Shown here one piece after another: positions 1 through 8,103 of a DNA stretch of 20,437 nucleotides. The DNA comes from an uncultured Rubrobacteraceae bacterium (GTDB lineage Bacteria; Actinomycetota; Rubrobacteria; Rubrobacterales; Rubrobacteraceae). The position numbers were made by a program, and so were the translations under genes. The notes below the pieces were generated by a model that was not told the DNA's origin, did not search any database, and was given only the letters and a program-made list of their open reading frames with translations. The stretch is taken from NCBI GenBank assembly GCA_902806015.1, contig CADCUZ010000163.1, positions 1 through 20,437 on the forward strand, in the 5' to 3' direction. The stretch's first letter is position 1; each line of letters begins with the position of its first letter.

Positions 1-103
1 CGACCGGGACCACGTGCGGCCGGCCCGAGGCGTTCACCGTGGCCAACCGTCCCATGCGCTGCTCCCGGAGGTACTCGATCTCCTTCTCCGTGAAACCGCT
101 CAT
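1..103 (-). CDS. PPOX-class (F420/flavin-dependent) oxidoreductase, N-terminal fragment
   Basis: Only the first 34 codons are inside the window; the gene runs off the left edge on the minus strand. The visible peptide starts MSGFTEKEIEYLREQ and continues into GRLATVNASGRPHVVPV. This is the typical opening of the pyridoxamine-phosphate-oxidase-like split-barrel family: a short helix, then a strand reading R-L-A-T-V and G-x-P-H-V-V-P-V. Actinobacterial members often use F420 or a flavin, but the cofactor and substrate cannot be judged from this piece. The ATG overlaps the TGA of the upstream DUF5519 gene (ATGA), so the two are probably translationally coupled and share the promoter at 473-500. 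The family call is fairly safe; the subfamily is not. Confidence 0.75.
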   Translation of the reverse strand, partial: MSGFTEKEIEYLREQRMGRLATVNASGRPHVVPV

Positions 104-429
104 GACCGCCCCGCCCCTTTGCGCGCCGTCAGCCGCTCGTAGTTCCTGCTGAAGAGTTCCAACGCCCCGGCCACGTCCTCTGGTTGGCGAATCGGGTAGC
201 TCACCCACCCCGTCTGGGGCATGACATGGTGCGCCCGGGCCTTGCCCGAAGCCACCAGCTCCTCCCGCACCTTCACGGGGAAGGGCAGATCCGCCAGCCG
301 GTCGCCGTGCAGGTGCCCGATCTCGTGCCCGTTTACCCGAAACTCCCTCCCCCCGAACCGATGCGCCCCCTCCTCGACCCCGGGCCATCCTGCTACTTCG
401 TGTCCGATAATCTCCCCAAACCCCGCCAT
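100..429 (-). CDS. DUF5519 (luciferase-domain family) protein
   Basis: A 109-residue protein whose core (HRFGGREF, EIGHLHGDRLADLPFP, WVSYPIR, DVAGALELF) matches what I recall of the DUF5519 family, which databases label a 'luciferase' domain. No reaction is established for this family, and I assign none. It contains conserved His and Asp residues in GHLHGD. I chose the ATG at 429 because a strong ribosome binding site (GGGAGG) sits just upstream. A longer frame open to 504 would start inside the promoter region and adds residues with no family resemblance. The gene overlaps the downstream PPOX-type gene by 4 bases. A promoter and a palindromic operator lie directly upstream, so the pair looks like a small regulated operon. 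Confidence 0.7.
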   Translation of the reverse strand: MAGFGEIIGHEVAGWPGVEEGAHRFGGREFRVNGHEIGHLHGDRLADLPFPVKVREELVASGKARAHHVMPQTGWVSYPIRQPEDVAGALELFSRNYERLTARKGAGRS

Positions 430-455
430 CTCTACCTCCCACTCGCCTAAACTGG

Positions 456-467
456 TTAGCCGGCTAA
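456..467. promoter_or_regulatory. perfect 12-bp palindrome TTAGCCGGCTAA, likely repressor operator
   Basis: A perfect dyad, TTAG-CCGG-CTAA. It lies 5 bases downstream of the predicted -10 box, so it covers the expected transcription start of the DUF5519/PPOX operon. TTAG...CTAA dyads are typical of MarR-family operators. The position suggests repression by blocking polymerase. The regulator is not encoded in this window. Confidence 0.5.
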
Positions 468-472
468 ATAAA

Positions 473-500
473 AGGGTACTACCGGCCGCCTGGCTGTCAA
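473..500 (-). promoter_or_regulatory. sigma-A-like promoter of the DUF5519/PPOX operon
   Basis: On the minus strand, TTGACA (495-500) is followed after 16 bases by TACCCT (473-478). The -35 box is a perfect consensus and the -10 is acceptable. The expected start, near 466, falls inside the palindrome at 456-467, about 37 bases ahead of the ATG at 429. Confidence 0.55.
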
Positions 501-616
501 CCACCGGCCGGACCCCTCGGTCGACCTGCCGAGATTATCCGGCCTGACGGGCGCCGCGACGACGGGCCAAAGGACGGTCCTGGACCTGTACGGAAGTACG
601 GGGTTGTCTCGCCCTG

Positions 617-1549
617 TCAATCCAGGACGAGCAGCAGCGTCGAGACCGTCACCATCGAGACGGCCGTCGAGACGAGGACGGCTCCTGAGGCGCGGGTGAC
701 GTAGACGTCGTACTGGCGGGCCACGATAAAGACGTTGGCGGCGACGGGAAGCGAGGCACCGAGGAGGGCTGCGGATGTCCAGAGGGGGTTTACGTCGAAG
801 ATCACGGCCGTGGTCAGGAGGAGGGCGGCGGGGTGGACGAAGAGCTTGAGGGCGGTCATGTAGGAGATCTCAGCGGCCCCCCCGGCGACCGAGCGGCTGG
901 CGAGCGTCGCGCCGAGGGCGAACAGGGCGCAGGGGCCCGCCGTCCCGCCGAGCAGGTCCAGAAAGTTGTTCACGGGCGTCGGGGGCGTGAGGCCGACGGC
1001 TGAGACGGCGAGCCCGGCGAAGATCGAGACGATGAGCGGGTTACGGGCAAGGTTCGGGAAGGTCGCGAGGATGGTACGGAGCGGACCCGCGCCGCGGCCC
1101 TTGTCCGATTCGATAAGCAGGATGCCCAAAGGTATTAGCAGGACGCCGTCCAGCGTGAGGCCGACGACCAGGGGGACCGCCGCATCCCGGCCGAAGACCG
1201 CCACCGCCAGCGGGATGCCCATGTAGCCCGTGTTCGGGAGGACGGCGGCCAGGCCCTGGATCGCCGCCTCCCCGCGTCCTACGTCAAAGAGCAGCCGGCT
1301 GCCCGCGACCGCGAGGCCGAAGACGGCGAGGCTCGCCAGCACGTAGGCCCCGATAAACGGCACGTTCAGAACCTCCGCGATGGGGGAGGAGGACATCAGG
1401 GAGAAGAGAAAGGCGGGAAGGGCGAAAAAGAAGACAAACGTGTTCACGCCGGCGGCGGCCATTGCGGTGAGGAGGTTCAGGCGGCCTGCGGCGTAGCCGC
1501 AGAAGATCAGGGCGAAAAAGGGCAGCGCGTTGTTCAGGATGGATTGCAT
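617..1549 (-). CDS. AEC (auxin efflux carrier) family transporter
   Basis: A 310-residue, strongly hydrophobic protein with about ten predicted membrane segments and a charged break near the middle (ESDKGRGAGP). The N-terminus (ALPFFALIFCGYAAGR) and the segments with LPNTGYMGIPLA and GASLPVAANVFIVARQY are hallmarks of AEC/malonate-permease-like carriers. These move small carboxylates or related organic anions; the name 'auxin' is historical. About 310 residues is the usual family length. The ATG at 1549 has no clear Shine-Dalgarno sequence, but the protein alignment begins there. It stands alone, with a gap of about 106 bp to the upstream membrane-protein gene. The substrate cannot be inferred from the neighbours. 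Confidence 0.85.
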   Translation of the reverse strand: MQSILNNALPFFALIFCGYAAGRLNLLTAMAAAGVNTFVFFFALPAFLFSLMSSSPIAEVLNVPFIGAYVLASLAVFGLAVAGSRLLFDVGRGEAAIQGLAAVLPNTGYMGIPLAVAVFGRDAAVPLVVGLTLDGVLLIPLGILLIESDKGRGAGPLRTILATFPNLARNPLIVSIFAGLAVSAVGLTPPTPVNNFLDLLGGTAGPCALFALGATLASRSVAGGAAEISYMTALKLFVHPAALLLTTAVIFDVNPLWTSAALLGASLPVAANVFIVARQYDVYVTRASGAVLVSTAVSMVTVSTLLLVLD

Positions 1550-1655
1550 TTGGGCGGCTAGCTCTCGGCCATCAGCAGTTGCCTTCCGTGAGACTGCCGG
1601 CGGACGGGGGTAAGCTATCAGACCGCAAGGCCGGTCGCTGAGATCCGGCGGCTCC

Positions 1656-1913
1656 TCATCGTCCCTCTCCCCGGCGTGGGGGATCTCCGCGCAGAATCTT
1701 GACCACCGACCGGAGGCTGACGAGGGCCCAAACGCCTTCGAGCAGTATAAAGCCGAGCTGCACCTCGATCACGGCCACCACGGTCAGGATCGCAGACCCG
1801 ATGAGGTTGGCGAGCTGGTAAGGGAGGTTGTCCAGCCCGACCCTACCGAGCTGGTTCGCAGCGTAGGTCAGAAGTATAGCCAGCGCCCCGACCACCGATA
1901 CCACCTGCAGCAA
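1656..1913 (-). CDS. CBU_0592-type small membrane protein (paralog 2)
   Basis: An 85-residue protein with about three membrane segments ([44 protein letters not shown]). This pattern matches the small membrane family annotated after Coxiella CBU_0592, whose function is unknown. The start is TTG, with AGGGA overlapping the stop codon of the preceding gene seven bases upstream. It aligns along its whole length with its upstream neighbour (1924-2181) and keeps L-A-N, I-L-T-V-V-A-V, G-F-I-L-L and W-L-S-L-type positions, so the two are a tandem duplication. It is the last gene of the selD-led unit. Confidence 0.7.
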   Translation of the reverse strand: MLQVVSVVGALAILLTYAANQLGRVGLDNLPYQLANLIGSAILTVVAVIEVQLGFILLEGVWALVSLRSVVKILRGDPPRRGEGR

Positions 1914-1923
1914 AGGGGGTTCC

Positions 1924-2181
1924 CTACTCGACCCGGGACCGCGGTTCGTACCCGCCGCGAAGGATCACGAACGCGCCCCCCAGGCTGATGAGCGTCCAGG
2001 CCCCCTGAAGCAAGATAAACCCCACCTGCCCGTCCACAACGGCGACGACCGTGAGGATGCTGGCCCCGACAAAGTTCGCCAGCGCGTACGACAGGCGCCC
2101 CGGATCCACCCAGCCGAACTGGTCGGCCGCGAACGCCCCGAGCACGGCGAGCGCCCCGATTATGGACACGAGCTGCAACAA
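1924..2181 (-). CDS. CBU_0592-type small membrane protein (paralog 1)
   Basis: An 85-residue membrane protein, [17 protein letters not shown] at the start, with [16 protein letters not shown] and [14 protein letters not shown] further on. It is the sister of the gene at 1656-1913. I chose the TTG at 2181 because it aligns exactly with the TTG start of the sister and gives both genes 85 codons plus stop. A longer frame starting at 2226 would add 15 basic, non-family residues and overlap selD. A G-run five bases upstream, or AGGAAG twelve bases upstream, could serve as the ribosome binding site. The start is 16 bases after the selD stop, so co-transcription is likely. Function unknown. Confidence 0.65.
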   Translation of the reverse strand: MLQLVSIIGALAVLGAFAADQFGWVDPGRLSYALANFVGASILTVVAVVDGQVGFILLQGAWTLISLGGAFVILRGGYEPRSRVE

Positions 2182-2197
2182 AGGAACCCCCGGCTTC

Positions 2198-2857
2198 CTA
2201 AGCCGTGACCCGGACGCCCGCGCCATCGAAGATGTTCAGCGTCGCCGCCGATTCCACTGCGTCCTCTATCCCCTCTTCCGAGACCAGCGCGCGTTTCCAT
2301 GCCGCCGTGAGGATGCCGAAGCCTAGGGGTTTCGTGAGCACCAGGGCGTCGCCGGGGCGGGCGCCCGCGTTGCGCACCACGTTATCCAACTCGACAAAAC
2401 CCGTCACGGAGAGGCCGTACTTCGGCTCCTCGTCCTGGACGGAGTGGCCGCCGCAGAGTTTGGTTCCCGACTCCCCGATCTTGGACTGGCCGCCCGCGAG
2501 GATCTCGCGCAGTATCCCCATGTCCGGCGAGCTCGGGAAGGCGACGAGGTTCAGCGCCGTCAGCGGCTCGCCGCCCATCGCGTACACGTCCGAGAAGGCG
2601 TTGGCGGCCGCGATCTGTCCGAAGCGGTAAGGGCTGTCCACCACCGGCGTAAAGAAGTCCGCCGTCTGCAACAGTAGGCCGCCGCCGAACGGGACGTACC
2701 CGGCGTCGTCCCGGCTCTCCATCCCGCTCACGAAGCCGTCGCGCGACTCCGGCGCAAGTCCTCTAAGCGCCTGCTCCAGGTCCCCTGGAGCGGACTTGGA
2801 CGCTCAGCCGGCCTTCGTCGAGTACTTCGTCAACCTTATGCGCCTGCGCTCGTCCAT
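2198..2857 (-). CDS. selD: selenide, water dikinase (selenophosphate synthase) with in-frame UGA (Sec18), C-terminally shortened
   Basis: SelD makes selenophosphate from selenide and ATP. Read from the ATG at 2857 the frame encodes RLTKYSTKAG-(UGA)-ASK. This aligns without gaps to the E. coli SelD segment IRLTQYSHGAGCGCK, with UGA exactly at catalytic Cys17. After the UGA the frame continues as good SelD: APGDLEQALRGL, ESRDDAG (ATP/metal Asp), QTADFFTP, AANAFSDVYAMGG (Asn and Asp ligands), KLCGGHSVQDEEPKYGLSVTGFV, and KPLGFGILTAAWKR. The SECIS-like hairpin at 2773-2791 supports Sec insertion. The product is 219 residues against a usual length of about 340. The match stops at ESAATLN and ends IFDGAGVRVTA, so the C-terminal domain with its metal-binding Asp is gone. 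It may be a decaying copy or a domain-deletion variant. Standard callers would start at the GTG at 2731 and lose the catalytic site. Confidence 0.8.
2773..2806 (-). promoter_or_regulatory. Sec UGA codon plus SECIS-like hairpin in selD
   Basis: The UGA is at 2806-2804 on the minus strand. Twelve bases later comes the arm GCTCCAGG (2791-2784), a GGA loop (2783-2781) and the exact complement CCTGGAGC (2780-2773). This is an 8-bp perfect stem with its apical loop 20 bases after the UGA and a G at the first loop position. Bacterial SECIS elements are small hairpins just 3' of the UGA with a loop G, within roughly 16-37 bases, so the fit is good. The hairpin is also coding sequence. Confidence 0.75.
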
Positions 2858-2865
2858 CGCAGGGG

Positions 2866-2871
2866 AGTATA
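2866..2871 (-). promoter_or_regulatory. -10 element of selD, probably giving a leaderless transcript
   Basis: TATACT on the minus strand ends 8 bases before the ATG at 2857. There is no Shine-Dalgarno sequence in between, so transcription would begin at or within a base or two of the ATG. No convincing -35 box is visible at 16-18 bases. Leaderless transcripts are common in actinobacteria. Confidence 0.4.
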
Positions 2872-2896
2872 TCGCCCGCCGCGGTAGCAGGGGTTC

Positions 2897-2925
2897 TTGA
2901 CGCGGGTTTGCGGCTCGGTTAGGCT
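2897..2925 (+). promoter_or_regulatory. sigma-A-like promoter of the glpK operon
   Basis: TTGACG (2897-2902), a 17-base spacer, then TAGGCT (2920-2925). The expected start near 2932 leaves an untranslated leader of about 150 bases before glpK. This promoter is divergent from selD. Confidence 0.5.
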
Positions 2926-2992
2926 CGCAATGGGAAAAGACAGCAAAGATGCATGGTTGCGGAAGGGAGAGCCCTATTTTGCGGTCGCGGCT

Positions 2993-3009
2993 GCCCTCCG
3001 GCGGGGGGC
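2993..3009 (+). other. hairpin in the long glpK 5' leader
   Basis: GCCCTCC pairs with GGGGGGC across a GGC loop (7 bp, one G-T pair). A smaller hairpin, AGGG-AGAG-CCCT followed by ATTTT, lies at about 2965-2980. Together they could form an attenuator. I recognise no riboswitch class here, and no antiterminator gene is visible in the window. Confidence 0.25.
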
Positions 3010-3083
3010 ACTGGAGGTGGAATCTGAGGTAGGTGACGCTTTTCGCCGGGTTTCGTCGGGTCGAACGGGAAGAGGAGAGTGCG

Positions 3084-4604
3084 ATGGCAGGAGATTACGT
3101 ACTGGCGATAGACCAAGGTACGACGTCTAGCAGGGCTATAGTCTTCAACCACGATTCCGCGACGGTGGGGGAGGCCCAGCAGGAGTTCGCGCAGCACTAC
3201 CCGAGGCCGGGTTGGGTCGAGCACGACGCCAACGAGATCTGGGACGTCACCCTAGGCGTCATGCGCCGGGCGCTGGAGGACGCCGGGGTCCGGCCCGAGA
3301 GCATCGACTCCATCGGCATCACCAACCAGCGCGAGACCGTGGTCATGTGGGACAAGGAGACTGGAGAGCCGGTCCACAACGCCATCGTGTGGCAGGACCG
3401 ACGGGGGGCCCAGATCTGCGACGAGCTCTCCGAGCAGGGCTACGGCGACATGGTCTCAAGCAAGACCGGCCTCGTCATAGACGCGTACTTCTCCGGCTCG
3501 AAGGTCAAGTGGCTTTTGGACAACACCGAGGGCTTGAGGGAGCGGGCGCAGAACGGCGAGATCGCGTTCGGCACCATAGACACGTGGCTGATCTACAAGC
3601 TCACCGGCGGCCGGGCCCACGTCACGGACTACACCAACGCCTCCCGAACCCTCATGTACAACATCTTCGACCTCAAGTGGGACGACGAGCTCCTCGACAT
3701 GCTCGGCGCCCCGCGGGAGATGCTCCCCGAGGTCAAGCCGAGCTCCTACGTCTACGGCGACACCGACGCCGACGTCTTCGGCGCCGAGGTCCCCGTGGCG
3801 GGGGTCGCGGGCGACCAGCAGGCCGCCCTCTTCGGGGAGGTCGCCTTCGAGAAGGGCCTCACGAAGAACACCTACGGCACCGGCTCCTTCGCCCTCATGA
3901 TGACCGGGCCCGAGCCCATCCGAAGCCAGCGCCAGATGCTCACCACCATCGCCTGGGGCATAGGCGATAAGCCCGTAGAGTACGCGCTTGAGGGCGCCAT
4001 CTTCATCACGGGCGCCGCCGTGCAGTGGCTGCGGGACGGCCTTGGCATAATCGAGGACGCCTCGGAGACCGAGGCGCTTGCCGAGAGCCTGGATTCCAAC
4101 GACGACGTGTACTTCGTGCCGGGGCTCGTCGGGCTCGGGGCCCCCCACTGGGACTCATACGCCAGGGGTACCATCGTCGGGCTCACGCGCGGCTCGACCA
4201 AGGCGCATCTGGCGCGGGCGGCGCTGGAGGCCATGTGCTACCAGACCCGCGACGCCGTGGAGGCGATGCAGGCCGACTCGGGGGAGAAGATCCCGACCTT
4301 CAAGGCCGACGGCGGGGCGGCCGCCAACCGCTGGATGATGCAGTTCCAGGCGGACATTTTGGGCGTCCCGGTCGAGGTGCCCGAGACCCTGGAGACGACG
4401 GCGCTGGGCGCCGCCTACCTCGCCGGGCTCGCCACCGGCTTCTGGCAGGACCAGGAGGAGCTAAAGAGCCGGTGGCGCCTGCGGCGGCGCTACGAGCCGC
4501 AGATGGGCGAGGAGGAGCGCGAGCGGCTCTACGGAAGGTGGCAGGAGGCCGTCGCCCGCTCCAAAGACTGGGCCCAGGAAGCCGTCGAGTCCCCGCTCGC
4601 CTAA
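3084..4604 (+). CDS. glpK: glycerol kinase
   Basis: Phosphorylates glycerol to sn-glycerol 3-phosphate with ATP in the cytoplasm. The 506-residue length matches the family (E. coli 502). Seen here: the ATPase phosphate loop DQGTT at residues 10-14, the glycerol-binding RET near residue 83, WQDRR at 103-107, YTNASRTL at 183-190, the catalytic Asp in [10 protein letters not shown] (about 244), and the adenosine motif [12 protein letters not shown]. Firmicute enzymes are phosphorylated by HPr on a His a little ahead of the AGDQQ motif. Here that stretch reads TDADVFG with no His, so PTS activation of this type seems absent. The ATG at 3084 follows AGAGGAG; a frame open from 3033 adds unrelated residues. 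First gene of the unit with dhaK (17-base gap) and glpF. Confidence 0.95.
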   Translation: MAGDYVLAIDQGTTSSRAIVFNHDSATVGEAQQEFAQHYPRPGWVEHDANEIWDVTLGVMRRALEDAGVRPESIDSIGITNQRETVVMWDKETGEPVHNAIVWQDRRGAQICDELSEQGYGDMVSSKTGLVIDAYFSGSKVKWLLDNTEGLRERAQNGEIAFGTIDTWLIYKLTGGRAHVTDYTNASRTLMYNIFDLKWDDELLDMLGAPREMLPEVKPSSYVYGDTDADVFGAEVPVAGVAGDQQAALFGEVAFEKGLTKNTYGTGSFALMMTGPEPIRSQRQMLTTIAWGIGDKPVEYALEGAIFITGAAVQWLRDGLGIIEDASETEALAESLDSNDDVYFVPGLVGLGAPHWDSYARGTIVGLTRGSTKAHLARAALEAMCYQTRDAVEAMQADSGEKIPTFKADGGAAANRWMMQFQADILGVPVEVPETLETTALGAAYLAGLATGFWQDQEELKSRWRLRRRYEPQMGEEERERLYGRWQEAVARSKDWAQEAVESPLA

Positions 4605-4621
4605 AGCCCGAAAGGATCAGG

Positions 4622-5623
<1,002 letters not shown>

Positions 5624-5636
5624 GAAAGGGGACCGA

Positions 5637-6380
5637 ATGCAGGCATACCTCGGTGAGTTTATCGGCACGATGCTCCTCATCATCTTCGGCGACGGGGTGG
5701 TCGCCGGGGTGCTGCTGAGAAACTCCAAGGCAGAGAACTCGGGCTGGATCGTCATAACCTTCGGGTGGGCGATGGGCGTCGCCGTAGCCGTCTACTGCGT
5801 CGGCCAGGTCAGCGGCGCCCACATAAACCCGGCCGTCACCATAGGCCTCGCCGCCACCGGGCAGTTCGACTGGCTCCAGGTGCCAGGCTACGTCATCGCC
5901 CAGTTCCTCGGGGCGTTCGTCGGCGGCGTGATCGTCTGGCTGGCCTACCTGCCGCACTGGCGCCCGACGGAGGACCCGGGCCTCAAGCTCGGCGTCTTCT
6001 GCACCGCGCCCGCGTACCGGGCCACCGGGCCGAACCTGATCACGGAGATCATCGGCACCGCGGTTCTTCTCTTCGGCGTGCTTGGCATCGCTGCGAACGC
6101 GGGCGCCGTCGGCGGCGACCTCTCCGCCGTCATCGGCGCGGGCCTCAACCCGCTCCTCATAGGCCTGCTGGTCCTCGGCATCGGGCTCTCGCTCGGTGGC
6201 CCCACAGGCTACGCGATCAACCCGGCCCGCGACCTCGGGCCGCGCATAGCCCACGCGGTGCTGCCCATAGCCGGCAAGGGCTCAAACGACTGGGAGTACT
6301 CCTGGATCCCGGTGGTCGGCCCCATCATCGGCGGCATCCTCGGGGCGGGGCTCTTCGTCCTGCTCGGCTTCGGGGGTTAG
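5637..6380 (+). CDS. glpF: glycerol uptake facilitator (MIP/aquaglyceroporin)
   Basis: A membrane channel for passive entry of glycerol. It is 247 residues with six membrane spans and the two half-helix motifs of the family: SGAHINPAVT (Asn-Pro-Ala at 64-66) and GYAINPARDLGPR (Asn-Pro-Ala at 195-197). The Asp right after the second NPAR favours glycerol over a water-only channel. The ATG at 5637 follows AAAGGGGA and lies 13 bases after the dhaK stop. The gene order kinase, DHA kinase, facilitator differs from the common glpF-glpK pair but serves the same pathway. A strong hairpin follows at 6397-6417. Confidence 0.93.
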   Translation: MQAYLGEFIGTMLLIIFGDGVVAGVLLRNSKAENSGWIVITFGWAMGVAVAVYCVGQVSGAHINPAVTIGLAATGQFDWLQVPGYVIAQFLGAFVGGVIVWLAYLPHWRPTEDPGLKLGVFCTAPAYRATGPNLITEIIGTAVLLFGVLGIAANAGAVGGDLSAVIGAGLNPLLIGLLVLGIGLSLGGPTGYAINPARDLGPRIAHAVLPIAGKGSNDWEYSWIPVVGPIIGGILGAGLFVLLGFGG

Positions 6381-6396
6381 AGTAGTCTTTTTCGAG

Positions 6397-6417
6397 GGGG
6401 GCGCGGGTCGTGCCCCC
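6397..6417 (+). terminator. GC-rich hairpin between glpF and the first SDR gene
   Basis: GGGGGCGCG pairs with CGTGCCCCC around a GGT loop: nine pairs, including one G-T. The sequence after it is TTCTCT rather than a true T-run, so it may be a partial terminator that lowers expression of the two dehydrogenases, or an mRNA-stabilising 3' end for glpF. Confidence 0.4.
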
Positions 6418-6437
6418 TTCTCTGAGGGGAGATACCA

Positions 6438-7205
6438 GTGCGCGTGCTCGACGCTTTCGACTTGACCGGAAAGGTCGCCGTCGTTACCGGCGGCAACACG
6501 GGTCTCGGGGAGGCCTTCGCAAAAGCCCTCTCCGAAGTGGGCGCGAGCGTCGCCGTCGCGGCGCGCACCCGCGAGCGCTCCGAGATAGTGGCGGCGGAGA
6601 TCTCCGCCGCCGGCGGCCGGGGGGTCGCCGTGGACCTCGACGTTACCGACCCGGAGAGCGTGCGGGCCATGATCGGGGCCGTAAACGAACGGCTCGGGAC
6701 CATCGACGTTCTGGTCAACAACGCGGGCGTCTGCTACCACCGTCCGGCGGCGGAGGTGCCCCGCGAGGAGTGGCTGAACACCTTCGAGGTCAACGTGCAC
6801 GGGCTCTGGCACTGCGCCCAAGCCGTCGGCCGGCAGATGATCGACAACGGCGGGGGGGCGATCGTCAACATCGGCTCGATCTCCGCGATGATCGTCAACC
6901 GCCCCCAGTGGCAGCCGGCTTACAACGCCTCCAAGGCCGCCGTCCACCAGCTCACGAAGTCCCTCGCGGCCGAGTGGGCGCCGCACAACATCCGGGTCAA
7001 CGCGCTCGCCCCGGGCTACGTCAAGACGGCGATGGCCCCGGTGGACGAGCCGCAATTCCGGCGGCACTGGATCGAGGACGCCCCCATGCAGCGCTACGCC
7101 CTGCCAGAGGAGCTCGGCCCGAGCCTCGTCTACCTGGCGAGCGAAGCGTCGGGCTTCATGACGGGCTCGGTGCTCGTCGTGGACGGCGGGTACACGTTGT
7201 GGTGA
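6438..7205 (+). CDS. SDR-family NAD(P)-dependent oxidoreductase (polyol/sugar-alcohol type)
   Basis: A classical short-chain dehydrogenase of 255 residues. Seen here: the nucleotide-binding TGGNTGLG (17-24), NNAGV (94-98), and the catalytic set Ser149, Tyr162, Lys166 in YNASK. The C-terminus is the conserved VVDGGYTLW. This resembles sorbitol/xylitol/arabinitol-type and gluconate-type dehydrogenases, but the exact substrate cannot be read from the sequence. The start is GTG at 6438, after GAGGGGA. The next gene is a second SDR that shares the V-P-x-E-E-W, YNASK and DGGYT blocks, so the two are paralogs. In this context (glpK, dhaK, glpF upstream) oxidation of a polyol, or of glycerol to dihydroxyacetone for DhaK, is plausible inference. 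Confidence 0.85.
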   Translation: MRVLDAFDLTGKVAVVTGGNTGLGEAFAKALSEVGASVAVAARTRERSEIVAAEISAAGGRGVAVDLDVTDPESVRAMIGAVNERLGTIDVLVNNAGVCYHRPAAEVPREEWLNTFEVNVHGLWHCAQAVGRQMIDNGGGAIVNIGSISAMIVNRPQWQPAYNASKAAVHQLTKSLAAEWAPHNIRVNALAPGYVKTAMAPVDEPQFRRHWIEDAPMQRYALPEELGPSLVYLASEASGFMTGSVLVVDGGYTLW

Positions 7206-7225
7206 GGTAGGTCAGAGGAGGGAAG

Positions 7226-7984
7226 ATGGAGAAAAGCAACGGCCTTTCGCTGCGGGACAAGGTGGCCGTCGTCACGGGCGGTGGACAGAGCCTGGGGTTG
7301 GCGATCTCGCGCGCCCTGCGCGACGCGGGCGCGGACGTCGTCGTCGCCGAGGTCAACCCCGAGACGGGCGCGGACGCCGCCGGGGAGCTTGGGGGCACCT
7401 TCGTCCGCACCGACGTGACCGACCCGGCCTCCGTCCGCGGGATGGTCGAGACCGTGGTCGACGAGCACGGCCGGATAGACGTGCTCGTCAACAACGCCGG
7501 GGTGGTGCACAACATCCCCTCCGAAGAGGTGCCCGACGAGGAGTGGCGCAAGGTCATGAGCGTGAACCTCGACGGCGTGTTCTACTGCTGCCGCGAGGTC
7601 GGAAAGGCCATGCTCGGGCGAGGGTCGGGCGCCATCGTCAACATCGCCTCCATGTCAGGCGTCGTCTCCAACCACCCCCAGCCCCAGGCCGCCTACAACG
7701 CCTCCAAGGCCGGCGTCATCACCCTGACCAAGTCGCTCGCCGGGGAGTGGGCCAGGCGCGGTGTCCGGGTCAACGCCGTCTCGCCCGGCTACATAAGAAC
7801 GCCCCTCACCGAGCTCGGCATGTCCACCAAAGAGTGGGCCGACGTCTGGCTCTCGGAGACCCCGTTGGGGCGCCTCGCCGAGCCCGAGGAGATAGCCCCA
7901 GCCGTCCTCTACCTCGCCTCCGACGCAAGCAGCTACGCCACCGGAACCAACCTCATCATCGACGGGGGCTACACCGCCTGGTAG
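7226..7984 (+). CDS. SDR-family NAD(P)-dependent oxidoreductase, paralog of the preceding gene
   Basis: 252 residues with TGGGQSLG (17-24), NNAGV (89-93), catalytic Ser144, Tyr157 and Lys161 in YNASK, and the C-terminal DGGYTAW. An acidic residue (Glu42 in VVVAEVN) at the end of the second strand suggests a preference for NAD over NADP. The ATG at 7226 has the strong ribosome binding site GGAGGGAAG and lies 20 bases after the previous stop, so the gene is co-transcribed. The pair may act on stereoisomeric polyols or run in opposite directions; this cannot be settled from sequence. It is the last intact gene of the plus-strand glycerol unit. Confidence 0.85.
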   Translation: MEKSNGLSLRDKVAVVTGGGQSLGLAISRALRDAGADVVVAEVNPETGADAAGELGGTFVRTDVTDPASVRGMVETVVDEHGRIDVLVNNAGVVHNIPSEEVPDEEWRKVMSVNLDGVFYCCREVGKAMLGRGSGAIVNIASMSGVVSNHPQPQAAYNASKAGVITLTKSLAGEWARRGVRVNAVSPGYIRTPLTELGMSTKEWADVWLSETPLGRLAEPEEIAPAVLYLASDASSYATGTNLIIDGGYTAW

Positions 7985-8103
7985 GGAGTTCTCGGTCTCT
8001 TTTTTCTGCATAGACCTCCGTACCCCGGCACCGAGGATTTCTACAACCCGATGCCCTGCACGAGGCCTAACCCACGCGCAGGGCGCAACTGAAGGCCGTC
8101 TGA

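Noticed and set aside
2198..2731. selD as an ordinary 177-residue gene starting at the GTG at 2731
   Set aside because: It would leave out the catalytic Cys/Sec and Lys region, which is clearly encoded in the same frame upstream across the UGA.
2932..3083. A known riboswitch in the glpK leader (cobalamin, TPP and glycine types considered)
   Set aside because: The conserved core boxes of these classes are not present; only simple hairpins are visible.
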